A DNA stretch of 51,755 bases from a virus. Below are positions 33,586 to 41,296 of the stretch, in pieces. Positions within the stretch are counted from its first letter, which is position 1. The number at the start of each line of letters is the position of its first letter. The position numbers and the translations under genes are program-made. Location: positions 1 through 51,755 of IMG/VR virus record IMGVR_UViG_3300042434_000548; one strand, given 5' to 3'. Under the pieces are notes generated by a model. It saw only the letters and a program-made list of their open reading frames with translations. It did not search any database and was not told the DNA's origin.

Positions 33586-33881
33586 TAGTCGGCGTCCTCC
33601 GGGGTGACCCGGAAATCTTTAACGTCCATGATGACGCGCCACAAATAGTCTGCCGATTCTCGGCTAGGCGCGTACTCCGCGAACCAAGTCATGCGCTCCA
33701 CGAACTTGTTACGCATCGTGTCGGCACCATGAATAAAACTGTTACGGCGTACTAGGTCGTACTGTGTCGGTGCCCCACCGGGGACCGTTATTGACGGGGT
33801 AGGTATCGCGTTGTCCGATCCTGATAACACAAAGTTCGCACCGCGCATCACCCAATCGGATAGACGATTTGTATTGCTCAT
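33585..33881 (-). CDS. Hypothetical early protein
   Basis: A 98-residue protein from the ATG at 33881, which has GAGGGC upstream; longer in-frame starts lie in the gene before. The C-terminal part (MTWFAEYAPSRESADYLWRV) is aromatic. It overlaps the gene at 33742 out of frame by 140 bases. Confidence 0.62.
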   Translation of the reverse strand: MSNTNRLSDWVMRGANFVLSGSDNAIPTPSITVPGGAPTQYDLVRRNSFIHGADTMRNKFVERMTWFAEYAPSRESADYLWRVIMDVKDFRVTPEDAD

Positions 33882-34053
33882 GTGCCCTCGCAACAATCCA
33901 TGCTTCCGCTTCCGTATCGGCGTTGCCGTGATTTTGGCAATCGTCGCAGTACCAGTACCAGCCTGCGAGCGTGCAACCTGACTGTTCCACGCTGTGACGG
34001 ATGATCTGTTCGAAAAGTTGCCGCGCTCGCGCGCGATGCTCTGCGTCATTCAT
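33742..34053 (-). CDS. Small Cys protein with long out-of-frame overlap
   Basis: A 103-residue protein starting in an ATGA overlap with the transglycosylase gene. Residues 26-60 (GWYWYCDDCQNHGNADTEAE) look like a conserved phage zinc-binding module. The last 45 residues, which overlap the next gene, look unconserved, so the stop may have moved downstream. Confidence 0.62.
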   Translation of the reverse strand: MNDAEHRARARQLFEQIIRHSVEQSGCTLAGWYWYCDDCQNHGNADTEAEAWIVARAHEQYKSSIRLGDARCELCVIRIGQRDTYPVNNGPRWGTDTVRPSTP

Positions 34054-34541
34054 CGCTTAACGCACTTGTGCGGGAACGACTGGTAGTAACGTTCGTAGGG
34101 CACCCATATCCAATTCGTGATCTGCCATTGCGACCACGGGTATTGCGTTGCGTCTACGCCGCGACCATTAGGGGTCAAGCCCCACGGCTGCCACCATCGC
34201 CCCTTGTTTGTCATATGGAGATAGACGATGCGCGCCTGACGCGCCGGGTTCAGCATCGCGGCACGGGACCACCACCACTTGTGAGAATGTGCGGAGGTCT
34301 GTATCTGAAAAATACCTAACGCACCGCTGAACCACGGGCTGCTTTCGGAAAGGTTCTGACCCTTGGATTCGCGCATGACAACCCCGTACGCGATGCGTAA
34401 CGGGTGACCCTTAAAGCCTGCGTCTTGCAGAATCTTGACGACGCGGCACTCTCCCGCTTCCGCGCGAGCGGCTAGCGGAAACCCAATAAGGATTCCCGCC
34501 AGCACGCCCACAACGAGTGCGTAGAGAGCGGCGCGCTTCAC
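34050..34541 (-). CDS. Exported lysozyme-like / transglycosylase protein
   Basis: A 163-residue protein with GTG start. Residues 1-28 form a signal peptide (KRAALYALVVGVLAGILIGF, cut near ARAEAG). The mature part has GVVMRESKGQN, with the catalytic Glu of lysozyme-like folds, and GALGIFQIQTSAHS, as in SLT or resuscitation-type enzymes. It would cleave glycan strands outside the membrane. It is encoded in the early block, not with the endolysin, so a role in wall remodelling or exclusion of other phages is possible. Confidence 0.78.
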   Translation of the reverse strand: MKRAALYALVVGVLAGILIGFPLAARAEAGECRVVKILQDAGFKGHPLRIAYGVVMRESKGQNLSESSPWFSGALGIFQIQTSAHSHKWWWSRAAMLNPARQARIVYLHMTNKGRWWQPWGLTPNGRGVDATQYPWSQWQITNWIWVPYERYYQSFPHKCVKR

Positions 34542-34825
34542 TTACTTCGCCGTTCTCGCAAAGCCTCCACATCGGCGCGATTAAAGATTGTCCTGCGTCC
34601 CCGCTTTCCGACAGGAATAATCTGCCCCTTATGCACCATCTGACGGAGATTATTTGCCGTGACCCCTAGGATCGCAGCCGCTTCCACACTATCGACCTGA
34701 GCGTCAGTCGGCGCGGCGTTCTGCACGGGTGCCGGGGCAACCGCGTCTGCTACGGCGTGCGTGATCTGATCCCGCAGATTCGGGCTATCCACAAAAGCGA
34801 CTGACGGAAACTCGTTACTCATCAT
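34538..34825 (-). CDS. MerR/excisionase-type helix-turn-helix protein
   Basis: A 95-residue protein. The C-terminal 55 residues hold an HTH_17-like domain (VEAAAILGVTANNLRQMVHK, then IIPVGKRGRRTIFNRADVEA). The N-terminal 40 are Ala/Pro-rich. It may be an excisionase or a regulator; without an integrase the latter is more likely. The start is the ATG in TAATG after SSB. Confidence 0.75.
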   Translation of the reverse strand: MMSNEFPSVAFVDSPNLRDQITHAVADAVAPAPVQNAAPTDAQVDSVEAAAILGVTANNLRQMVHKGQIIPVGKRGRRTIFNRADVEALRERRSK

Positions 34826-35205
34826 TACCACGGTGCCCTCTCCGATTCGTTAGATGCTGCTGTCTTAGTTGGGTTTTCGATTTTGGGGACGATGCCGACT
34901 GAATCCGCACGAACCTCCGCGCCCGTGCGCTTTTGCCCATCCTTTTCGTAGGTGCGCATTTCCACAACACCTGTAACGGTAACGCGGTCGCCTTCCTTAA
35001 CGGTATCTGCTACCGCTTCGCCCTGCTTGCCCCACACGCTGACGCGATACCACGACGGTTCGCCGCGCTTCGCACCTTCAGGACCGCGCTTAAACGGAGT
35101 CACCTTCACAACGAGCGTCGCGACAGCATCGCCACCATTCATAAACCGAATCTCAGGGTCTTTATGCACAAACCCCGTAAACCCGATTTGGGCTTCACCA
35201 GCCAT
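34825..35205 (-). CDS. ssb: Single-stranded DNA-binding protein
   Basis: A 126-residue OB-fold protein. Typical SSB features are IGFTGFVHKDPEIRFMNGGD, VTPFKRGPEG, WYRVSVWGKQGEAVADTVKE and GDRVTVTGVVEMRTYEKDG. It coats single-stranded DNA in replication and recombination. The C-terminus ends SERAPW, not the DDIPF acidic tip, which may limit binding to host partners. Confidence 0.85.
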   Translation of the reverse strand: MAGEAQIGFTGFVHKDPEIRFMNGGDAVATLVVKVTPFKRGPEGAKRGEPSWYRVSVWGKQGEAVADTVKEGDRVTVTGVVEMRTYEKDGQKRTGAEVRADSVGIVPKIENPTKTAASNESERAPW

Positions 35206-35554
35206 GTTCTCTACCTTCCACTATTCGTGTTCCTCCGTCGTCGTCCAACAGGACACGGGAGCCATTAGGGGTTGTCATGGGCCATTCGCTAGGGTCAGCC
35301 CACGACGGCACAAGCCACCCATTTTCGTAACTGTCACGCGGGTTTTGATGCACGGATTCGGGCGCGATGTTGTGGCACGGGGAGCAAAGCGCAATCAGGT
35401 TAGATAACGCATCTTTGCCGCCGTGCTTCCGCAACTTCCGGTGATGAACTGCAACGGAATCGTAAAGGTGCTTCCCGCATTTTTGACACACGCGATCACG
35501 GTCGAATACGGCTTGCCGCATTTCGGGTTTCATAGCCTGCCACCGATCAGCCAC
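35195..35554 (-). CDS. HNH endonuclease
   Basis: A 119-residue protein with CQKCG near residue 23, VAVHHRKLRKHGG near 35 (the HH of the HNH site), LSNLIALCSPCHN near 50 and a zinc site from the two CxxC pairs. It nicks or cuts DNA; as a free protein it may assist packaging or recombination. The GTG at 35554 or the ATG at 35533 may be the start. Confidence 0.8.
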   Translation of the reverse strand: MADRWQAMKPEMRQAVFDRDRVCQKCGKHLYDSVAVHHRKLRKHGGKDALSNLIALCSPCHNIAPESVHQNPRDSYENGWLVPSWADPSEWPMTTPNGSRVLLDDDGGTRIVEGREHGW

Positions 35555-35575
35555 ATCACGGGCCGAAAGATTACG

Positions 35576-35995
35576 TTATCTATCGTGTTCAGGAAAAAGC
35601 GGTGGCACTCCGACAGCGCGGATTCGAATGTGTGCGCTGGGGATTCCGTACTGCTTTTCGCAGACCAGTCGCGTGACTTGACCGTCATCTGCGAACGCGA
35701 TTCCCGTGAGCCCGTCCAATACAGCACGCGCCAGTTTGTCGATATCGGGTCTGACATACGGTGTCGCCCTCCGCGTGCTGCGTGGTTGCTCAAGTGAAAA
35801 CGTGATTTCCACTTGCACCGCTCCCGTTAGCGGCGCATCCATTACAGCAGCACATGCGCGGTAGATATCGTTACGCCACGCCGTTAGTTCCTCGTTTTTC
35901 TGATGAACTACGCGACCGTTAAACACGCTCATGGAACCCTGCGTGATGGGTTTTCCTGGCACGGTGAATTGCCACGACTCGCGTTCGCTACTCAC
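35576..35995 (-). CDS. RusA-type Holliday junction resolvase
   Basis: About 139 residues from the GTG at 35995. It has FTVPGKPITQGSMSV at the N-terminus and RPDIDKLARAVLDGLTGIAF with ADDGQV, the Asp residues of RusA that bind metal. It resolves four-way junctions in recombination and before packaging. TATAAT lies eight bases before the GTG and no ribosome site is seen. Confidence 0.87.
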   Translation of the reverse strand: MSSERESWQFTVPGKPITQGSMSVFNGRVVHQKNEELTAWRNDIYRACAAVMDAPLTGAVQVEITFSLEQPRSTRRATPYVRPDIDKLARAVLDGLTGIAFADDGQVTRLVCEKQYGIPSAHIRIRAVGVPPLFPEHDR

Positions 35996-36003
35996 GAGTA
36001 ACA

Positions 36004-36009
36004 ATTATA
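36004..36009 (-). promoter_or_regulatory. Consensus -10 before the resolvase gene
   Basis: TATAAT on the minus strand, eight bases before GTG at 35995, and just after a terminator. It has no good -35. It probably begins the resolvase-HNH-SSB transcript. Confidence 0.55.
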
Positions 36010-36018
36010 TGGGGTGAA

Positions 36019-36056
36019 ATGGTAAAGCCCCCGACCATCGCGGGGGCCATTACCAT
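36019..36056 (-). terminator. Terminator between 36069 and the resolvase operon
   Basis: A two-part stem: TGGTAA with TTACCA outside and CCCCCG with CGGGGG inside. On the minus strand the end reads GGCTTTACCA. It ends the transcript from promoter C. Confidence 0.7.
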
Positions 36057-36068
36057 TCTGTGTTATTC

Positions 36069-36269
36069 CTAGCGTTGAGTCTTTCGCCACTTGCGATACG
36101 CCGTCATCTCGTCTGGCGTCAATGAGTCAAGAGCCGTCAGCCACCGCTCTTTGCAGCCCCGATATCCACGGTCGTCGGCGTCTATCGGCCTTGCATGCGT
36201 TAGCGCCACCCATGAATAACGCGCGGCGCGCTCTAGGCGGTCGATCTCTGCGAACTTGCTGTTCATCAT
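36069..36269 (-). CDS. Small hypothetical protein, LDSLT family
   Basis: A 66-residue helical protein with GGAGGGCAA before the ATG, in an ATGA overlap. It shares ALDSLTxDEMxxY at the C-terminus with the protein at 28672, and both end an operon that starts with a leaderless gene. Function unknown. Confidence 0.68.
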   Translation of the reverse strand: MMNSKFAEIDRLERAARYSWVALTHARPIDADDRGYRGCKERWLTALDSLTPDEMTAYRKWRKTQR

Positions 36270-36475
36270 TTGCCCTCCGTTCGTGTCGCGATCCATGCGG
36301 TCGCAGCCCTGAGCGTACGGAAGCCGCCGTCGCCCGTTCCTGTCGTGGTGCGCGGGAGCATCATGCGCAGCCCGTCGCGGTAAATGAAATAGCGGGTTAC
36401 GCCGCTCCGCTGCATCGCGCCGCTCTTCCAAGTGGTACGCACTTTGCTAACCTCTGTGGCGATCTGGTAGATCAT
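36266..36475 (-). CDS. Small basic hypothetical protein
   Basis: A 69-residue, basic protein (TRYFIYRDGLRMMLPRTTTG). Its start lies one base after the upstream stop. No domain recognised; the strand pattern suits a small beta-sheet protein. Confidence 0.63.
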   Translation of the reverse strand: MIYQIATEVSKVRTTWKSGAMQRSGVTRYFIYRDGLRMMLPRTTTGTGDGGFRTLRAATAWIATRTEGK

Positions 36476-36476
36476 T

Positions 36477-36827
36477 TCAGCAAGTCCCTTCGTAGCGCAG
36501 GATTCCGTCCAGAGCGATTACGGTTCCGTTGTGAACCTCAAAGTCATCCATGCCGATGTTCTCCACGATGTATCCGGCGGCGGTCATGCCGTCGATCATG
36601 CGCTGCATCTTCGCCGGAGCATTTTTGCCCCACACGGTGACGCGGTAGCGACCGTTGCGCTCCATCTTTGTGTAGTGCGCGTCGCGCGTTCCCATGCCCA
36701 TGCGGAGGCGAACGTGATGGTGAACCATTTCGGTCACGCCCTGTGCGGCTACGCGGTACTTGCCCTCAGGGGCGATCTCGCGGATCACGCGGTCGATCTC
36801 TGTCTTAGTGGCTCTCTTCGCTCTCAT
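36477..36827 (-). CDS. Hypothetical protein from a leaderless promoter
   Basis: A 116-residue protein starting MRAKRATKTEIDRVIREIA. The ATG is six bases after TTAACT of promoter C; longer starts in frame have no support. It is basic and mixed alpha/beta (MERNGRYRVTVWGKNAPAKM). No family recognised. Confidence 0.68.
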   Translation of the reverse strand: MRAKRATKTEIDRVIREIAPEGKYRVAAQGVTEMVHHHVRLRMGMGTRDAHYTKMERNGRYRVTVWGKNAPAKMQRMIDGMTAAGYIVENIGMDDFEVHNGTVIALDGILRYEGTC

Positions 36828-36833
36828 GGGTCC

Positions 36834-36862
36834 AGTTAAGCAGCCTGACCCTGCCCTGTCAA
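36834..36862 (-). promoter_or_regulatory. CAG-N7-CTG promoter C (leaderless)
   Basis: TTGACA (perfect), spacer gggcagggtcaggctgc, TTAACT, six bases, ATG. GGAAACT starts 30 bases before the -35, as at promoter D. A GGACATT box lies further upstream (36904-36910). Confidence 0.85.
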
Positions 36863-36918
36863 CTCCAAACCTAGGAAATCCCGAAAGTTTCCGAAAGGTC
36901 TGGAATGTCCGATTTCTG

Positions 36919-37008
36919 CTAGTGGGGGCGCGACCTGAGAACCCGACAGGTCTGGCACTCCCGCAGCCCATACACCCAACCGCCGCAACCCGTACAGCGG
37001 TGGACCAT
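36919..37008 (-). CDS. 29-residue zinc-ribbon mini protein
   Basis: MVHRCTGCGGWVYGLRECQT then CRVLRSRPH: two CxxC knuckles about ten residues apart can hold one zinc. It starts in a TGATG overlap with the gene before. Its size makes it easy to miss. Confidence 0.6.
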   Translation of the reverse strand: MVHRCTGCGGWVYGLRECQTCRVLRSRPH

Positions 37009-37478
37009 CACGACCGCTCCAAGTGGCGCAGGCGCAGCGTCGCCCAATCGTGGTCGCTCCGCTGACCCAATGGCGCGATCAGGTCAAGCGTGTTCGCCAG
37101 ATCGCCACGGCACATGCGGCACGGGGAAGTGTAATCGTCAAAGTCGATCCACCCTTTAAAGCAGGGATCGCCGTGTGTGCACACGCAATTCTGCTTCCCG
37201 CAATGACGCTCAGGTTTCGACTCGCTCATGGCTAGCCGCGATTCGGCGGCGAACTGCGCGTGCTTCCGGTAACGATTAACAAGAACTGCCGGGGTCAGCA
37301 TCACATCTGTAGCGCCATAATGGTTGCGGATTGCATCCCGCGCGAACTCAACTGTCATGCCCGGTGCGGAATCGCGGAGAACATCCTGCCATGCCAGCAC
37401 TTTCAGTTCATTAGGTGAGTGCCTGCCGTCTAACTCGTTTGCATAGATCAGTAGCCCTAACACTTCCTCGTCTGTCAT
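37008..37478 (-). CDS. Hypothetical protein with C-terminal zinc motif, beside the replication initiator
   Basis: A 156-residue protein. The N-terminal 80 residues are helical (LLIYANELDGRHSPNELKVL). The C-terminal part has CGKQNCVCTHGDPCFKGW and CRMCR, a Cys/His cluster found in actinophage proteins next to replication genes. It overlaps the initiator by ATGA and may help load replication proteins. Confidence 0.72.
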   Translation of the reverse strand: MTDEEVLGLLIYANELDGRHSPNELKVLAWQDVLRDSAPGMTVEFARDAIRNHYGATDVMLTPAVLVNRYRKHAQFAAESRLAMSESKPERHCGKQNCVCTHGDPCFKGWIDFDDYTSPCRMCRGDLANTLDLIAPLGQRSDHDWATLRLRHLERS

Positions 37479-38311
37479 GCCCCTATCTCCCTCTGCCCGA
37501 ACTTCGCTGCGAGCGCGGCGTAGGCGTCCATCCTGCGTTCTCCCCCGGTCGCTTGTCTAGTGCTTTTCGCGGGTAGCGGATCGTCGTCCCATCGCCCCTG
37601 TCGCAGCCATGTTTGGGGATGGGCTGTGAACTGATCTTCCCTGTTGGGGTCGTGGGCATAACGCTCCGCAGCGGCGATTATTAAACCCGCGTCAGTCTCG
37701 CAGATCGCTTGCTTCCACGCGCCGTATGCAGCCTTTTTCCCGACTCGCCTAGGGTAGACCTGCCAGAACACTTCGAAAAGAGGGCTGTAGGCGACTCTGG
37801 CGTACGCGACGGGCAGGTCCGGGGCAATGAGGGCGGGGAGAATTTCCGGCTCTCTGAATGGCTCTGAGGGCGTCAGTTCAGGGAAAGGCTCAGGCGAATG
37901 ATGGATAGTAGTAGTTCTAGTGTTCTGTTCTAAGTGTTCTGTATTTATAGTGCGGTTTTCCGACTTCGCATAATCCGACTTCGGGTAATGTCCATTCATT
38001 TCCGTAATGTTAGGCGTTTGTGGGTCATCGTAGATGAATGAAGTCTTAGCGAACTGCCCCTTCGCATCCCGCTCAGTAACCGTTACTAGATACCCGGTTT
38101 CCCGCAACTCATCCAACCCACTCAACACCGCTCGCCTACCGTCCGAATCAGACGACTCCGCAAGCAAATCAGCCGTAATCCGATAGTTGTCAGGGAACGA
38201 AAGCATGTAGGCCAGCAGACCACGCGCCTTATAGGACAGTCGGCGGTCCCTAATGACCTCGTTCCTGATCTGGACGAAATGGGACTCTGGGCGCGGCGCG
38301 CGAACGATCAT
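37475..38311 (-). CDS. Replication initiation protein (winged-helix N-terminus)
   Basis: A 278-residue protein. Residues 10-80 form a winged helix of the phage-replisome-organiser type (VIRDRRLSYKARGLLAYMLS, ITADLLAESSDSDGRRAVLS). A Pro/Glu-rich linker follows, then FWQVYPRRVGKKAAYGAWKQ, a helical domain common to phage initiators. It should bind the origin and recruit host helicase. The linker DNA near 37900-37990 is AT-rich and a candidate origin. Confidence 0.78.
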   Translation of the reverse strand: MIVRAPRPESHFVQIRNEVIRDRRLSYKARGLLAYMLSFPDNYRITADLLAESSDSDGRRAVLSGLDELRETGYLVTVTERDAKGQFAKTSFIYDDPQTPNITEMNGHYPKSDYAKSENRTINTEHLEQNTRTTTIHHSPEPFPELTPSEPFREPEILPALIAPDLPVAYARVAYSPLFEVFWQVYPRRVGKKAAYGAWKQAICETDAGLIIAAAERYAHDPNREDQFTAHPQTWLRQGRWDDDPLPAKSTRQATGGERRMDAYAALAAKFGQREIGA

Positions 38312-38315
38312 CTAA

Positions 38316-38738
38316 TTACTCCCCATGCAACTGACGGAAATGAAACAGGTCTGCCAAATCAGGTTCGTTCGCCGCAATCAGACGCGCGTAACGGCTAGTG
38401 AAATCGTTACTGAGCGCGAACGGTTCCCCTGTCCGGGTTTGGATACTGTACTGCCAGCGCAGAATCTCAAAGAGCATCTTAATACTGCACTTGTCGTTAC
38501 CTGCCTGTTTCCATTCCCGCGCGAGACTCACGAGAGCGTCGTAAACCTGCGGGTTATCGTGATGGAACTTGACGAAACGCACTTCGATTTCGTCTGGCAG
38601 CAGCGCCATTTGCCGCGAATCGTAACGCGGTCTAGCCGCTGACGGGTCAAGCGCACACACCTGACACGACTCACCCGAACACGCGTGGATTTTCTCTAGG
38701 CGTTCTATGTCGTCCCCGAATAATTCCCAGAGACTCAT
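38316..38738 (-). CDS. Conserved phage protein of unknown function
   Basis: A 140-residue protein with FVKFHHDNPQVYDALVSLAR and NDFTSRYARLIAANEPDLAD, a pattern I recognise from many phages beside nucleases and replication genes. No function is established to my knowledge. CSGESCQVC near residue 20 may be an extra metal site. Confidence 0.72.
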   Translation of the reverse strand: MSLWELFGDDIERLEKIHACSGESCQVCALDPSAARPRYDSRQMALLPDEIEVRFVKFHHDNPQVYDALVSLAREWKQAGNDKCSIKMLFEILRWQYSIQTRTGEPFALSNDFTSRYARLIAANEPDLADLFHFRQLHGE

Positions 38739-39397
38739 TACCGTTCCCCTCCGGGGCAGCCGATCTCCCCTGTCGCGTCATAGAACTTGCAGTAGTCCCG
38801 GCAGAAACGCACCGGACGTTCACCCTCAGGTGGCGTATCCAAGGTTTCCAGTTCGCGCAGCCACTCAATTCCCTGCAATGCGAGTTCAGGATCGTATGGT
38901 TCGCTGTGAATCTGTACATGGTTTTCGTTGCCGTCGCGCGGAATCCCCACAAGCGTTACCGTTTCCACGATTTTGTCGTTGCATGTGAGCAGATATGCGT
39001 ACAACTGCACTTGCATACGCTGCTGATCGCTAGGCCACGGGTGCGACTTGCTCGCGAGTTTACTTTTCGTGGTCGTTTTCCAGTCGATCACTTCATGTGC
39101 GGCGGTGTCGTACACATCCACATGACCCGTTAGCCCATCTGCGCTGACTTCCATTTCCGTGATGTAACGCTCACCGAAAGGGTCAAGCCGCGTGACCCGC
39201 TTTTCCAACTCTGTGTGTATCGCTGTGCCCATCCACGCAGCCATTTCCAGCGTGTCATGGTTCGTTGTACGCGTCCCGAACAGGCGATGCCACACCTGAG
39301 CGCGGCACCCGCCGATTTCGCTAGGGCCGACAGCCTTTTGCACAGACCGCGCACTCTGCTTGTTCGACATTAACGAGAGTACGAAATCCTTATCCAT
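38738..39397 (-). CDS. Cas4-like PD-(D/E)XK exonuclease
   Basis: About 219 residues from the ATG at 39397 (AGGCGAAGC upstream). It has GPSEIGGCRAQVWHRLFG, GTAIHTELE, GHVDVYDTAAHEVIDWKTTT with the catalytic Asp and D-W-K, and QVQLYAYLL, with late Cys residues (RFCRDYC ... GCPGG) that could bind Fe-S. It trims DNA ends to single strands for the Rad52-type annealing protein at 39984. Confidence 0.82.
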   Translation of the reverse strand: MDKDFVLSLMSNKQSARSVQKAVGPSEIGGCRAQVWHRLFGTRTTNHDTLEMAAWMGTAIHTELEKRVTRLDPFGERYITEMEVSADGLTGHVDVYDTAAHEVIDWKTTTKSKLASKSHPWPSDQQRMQVQLYAYLLTCNDKIVETVTLVGIPRDGNENHVQIHSEPYDPELALQGIEWLRELETLDTPPEGERPVRFCRDYCKFYDATGEIGCPGGER

Positions 39398-39524
39398 GCT
39401 TCGCCTCATCCCGCGCAGCGTCAGCATCATGCAACCACGATTCGATAACGTCGTCGTGGTCGATTGTTACGCCCTCATCTGCGAACTGCTGTAGCCGCTC
39501 CATGCGTTCGACGTAGCCCCTCAT
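39390..39524 (-). CDS. Small hypothetical acidic protein
   Basis: A 44-residue protein (MRGYVERMERLQQFADEGVT...). ATGA overlap upstream; its end overlaps the exonuclease start by 8 bases and holds that gene's ribosome site. Function unknown. Confidence 0.62.
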   Translation of the reverse strand: MRGYVERMERLQQFADEGVTIDHDDVIESWLHDADAARDEAKHG

Positions 39525-39610
39525 CGCTTGTCCTTCCTGTCGCCCGTCATGCCTAGCCAATAGCCAAGCGCAAACACAAGCCCGATTAGTAAAAGGTCAA
39601 TCACGTTCAT
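39521..39610 (-). CDS. 29-residue membrane peptide
   Basis: A single transmembrane segment (VIDLLLIGLVFALGYWLG) with a charged tail (GDRKDKR). GGGGTAACGCAC precedes the ATG. Its start follows 39616-39984 closely. Confidence 0.62.
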   Translation of the reverse strand: MNVIDLLLIGLVFALGYWLGMTGDRKDKR

Positions 39611-39615
39611 GTGCG

Positions 39616-39984
39616 TTACCCCATATCCATCGCGGCACGAACCGCTGTGCCGACACTACGCGCAATGTCGATCTGTGTCCGCAGACGTTGCGCGTTAGCG
39701 CGCGCAGCCCGGACGATAGCCTCACTCGTGTTCAGGCGCGTGAGTTCGCTAGCGCACTCTACTGTCGATTCGTCGTCCACTTCCTGAACCGTGATCTTGC
39801 GTCCCGCTTCCAGAGCGCGAGCGCGAATCGTGAGCCTAGCCCTCGCGGAGTTAATTTCGTACAGCGACTTAGCCGACGCGTATTCCATTTCCGCATGGTC
39901 TAGTTGCTTGTGCGATTCGTCGTACTCTTGCGAGAGCGCGACAAGTTTCGCTTCCACATCTGCCGGGGTGTAAAGGCGACTCAT
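39616..39984 (-). CDS. Coiled-coil hypothetical protein
   Basis: A 122-residue protein. Residues 10-45 and 80-120 are helical with heptads (VEAKLVALSQEYDESHKQLD). The start is the ATG in a TGATG overlap with the Rad52-like gene. It lies between recombination genes and may be a partner. Confidence 0.68.
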   Translation of the reverse strand: MSRLYTPADVEAKLVALSQEYDESHKQLDHAEMEYASAKSLYEINSARARLTIRARALEAGRKITVQEVDDESTVECASELTRLNTSEAIVRAARANAQRLRTQIDIARSVGTAVRAAMDMG

Positions 39985-40679
39985 CACGCCTCCGCGTTCT
40001 CACGCAGTTGCGCCAGACGGTCAAGCAGGCGGCTGCGGGGAGTCTCATCCTTACCGTCCCACAGCATCGAATCCAATTCACCCATTTCGTTGAGCCGATC
40101 ATAGATCGCTTTAAGGTCCGACTCGTTATCCACGGCTACCGCATCACCCAACAGGGCGAACACGACAGCAGGTGGCGGCGTGAACTGTTCCACCGCGACC
40201 GCGTAACCCTCAGGCGGGTTCAGAGTATGCCCCACAACATCATTACGATTACCCCCGTCGTACAGGGACAGCCCGAACTGTGTGCCCAGGTTAATCGCGG
40301 CACGCTTGAGCGCGTCCGACTCTGCCGTCTTGACCGCCATATCGTGCGCTTCCCCACGCTGCGGGAGAGTCGCTGAACCCACAGCGGCTTCCGTATATGT
40401 CGTGTCTCCTAGGAAATCTTCATCTACATGTAGGCGTAGACGCATCACTACTTTGTAGCCGACATTCCAACGCCCCTTGTCGTCCTGATCTTCGAACGCG
40501 AGTTCAGCGGAGAGAACGTCAGCGGACCATCCACCGAAACCGAACACCCGGATAAGGTGCGCTTTAACGTCCCACGCTTCCAGATAGGACAGGCTCATGC
40601 CGCCCTGCTGACGGGACGAAACGCGATGCTTCGCGAGCGGCTTAAGCAGCGTCGCGTATTGCTGCGGAGTGAGTTTCAT
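39984..40679 (-). CDS. Rad52-type single-strand annealing protein
   Basis: A 231-residue protein. The N-terminal 150 residues match the Rad52/22 fold: VSSRQQGGMSLSYLEAWDVK, FGFGGWSADVL, KVVMRLRL and EAHDMAVKTAESDALKRAAI with NLGTQFGLSLYDGG. It anneals complementary single strands in phage recombination. It works with the exonuclease at 38738, SSB and RusA. Confidence 0.85.
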   Translation of the reverse strand: MKLTPQQYATLLKPLAKHRVSSRQQGGMSLSYLEAWDVKAHLIRVFGFGGWSADVLSAELAFEDQDDKGRWNVGYKVVMRLRLHVDEDFLGDTTYTEAAVGSATLPQRGEAHDMAVKTAESDALKRAAINLGTQFGLSLYDGGNRNDVVGHTLNPPEGYAVAVEQFTPPPAVVFALLGDAVAVDNESDLKAIYDRLNEMGELDSMLWDGKDETPRSRLLDRLAQLRENAEA

Positions 40680-40697
40680 CGTGCCCCTCTTCCTCGT

Positions 40698-40880
40698 TTA
40701 CGCCTTGACGCGGGGCGATGCCTCACGCCATGACTTAATTGTTTCGGGCTTCCACAATGGTGTGCGCCCGTACTGCACATCCGGGGCAGGCATCTTGCCG
40801 CGCGCCCGGTACGCGGTCACGGTAGACGGGGCTAGCCCCAATTCTCGCGCGACCTCTGTAGCCGTCCAATAACCTGACAC
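40698..40880 (-). CDS. Small helix-turn-helix protein
   Basis: A 60-residue protein from the GTG at 40880 (AGGAGG upstream). GYWTATEVARELGLAPSTVT is a MerR/XRE-like helix-turn-helix, followed by PLWKPETIKSW. It is a candidate phage regulator, perhaps of the CAG-N7-CTG promoters. Confidence 0.75.
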   Translation of the reverse strand: MSGYWTATEVARELGLAPSTVTAYRARGKMPAPDVQYGRTPLWKPETIKSWREASPRVKA

Positions 40881-40888
40881 GGTTCCTC

Positions 40889-41296
40889 CTAACGGAACTT
40901 GTTTACCCAATCGGTGATCTCATGCGGGTGCATGAAACTTGCGGTGTGTGTGACATTCCAAAAGTTGTCATGCTTGTCGTACTCGCAGTATTCGGCATGG
41001 AACTTCCCGCCACGCACGAACACTTCCACAAGAGTCCGATCACTCGTGGCGACTTCGACACTATGAACGGTGGGCTTCGCAGCAGATGTTGACCAGTCCC
41101 ATTTGATGCCCTCTGCGTTCATGTGCGCGAGCGCGGGAGCGAACTCGCCCCATTGCCGGATGCTGTCCTCAACGCTAGTCATAAACCTATCGGGGAAGCA
41201 GGCGGGGCAGATGCACTCAGGCTCACAGAACCGTACGCCGTGACAGTCCGGGCAATCGACCCCAACAAGCGCAAGCGGGTTAATGGTGGCGGTCAT
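40889..41296 (-). CDS. Hypothetical protein with N-terminal Cys cluster
   Basis: A 135-residue protein with CPDCHGVRFCEPECICPACF near residue 15, six Cys that may bind two metals. The rest is beta-like. ATGA overlap upstream. Function unknown. Confidence 0.68.
   Translation of the reverse strand: MTATINPLALVGVDCPDCHGVRFCEPECICPACFPDRFMTSVEDSIRQWGEFAPALAHMNAEGIKWDWSTSAAKPTVHSVEVATSDRTLVEVFVRGGKFHAEYCEYDKHDNFWNVTHTASFMHPHEITDWVNKFR

Noticed and set aside
34538-34825. Excisionase as proof of a temperate phage
   Set aside because: The helix-turn-helix would fit an excisionase, but there is no integrase or attachment site, so a lysogenic lifestyle is not supported.
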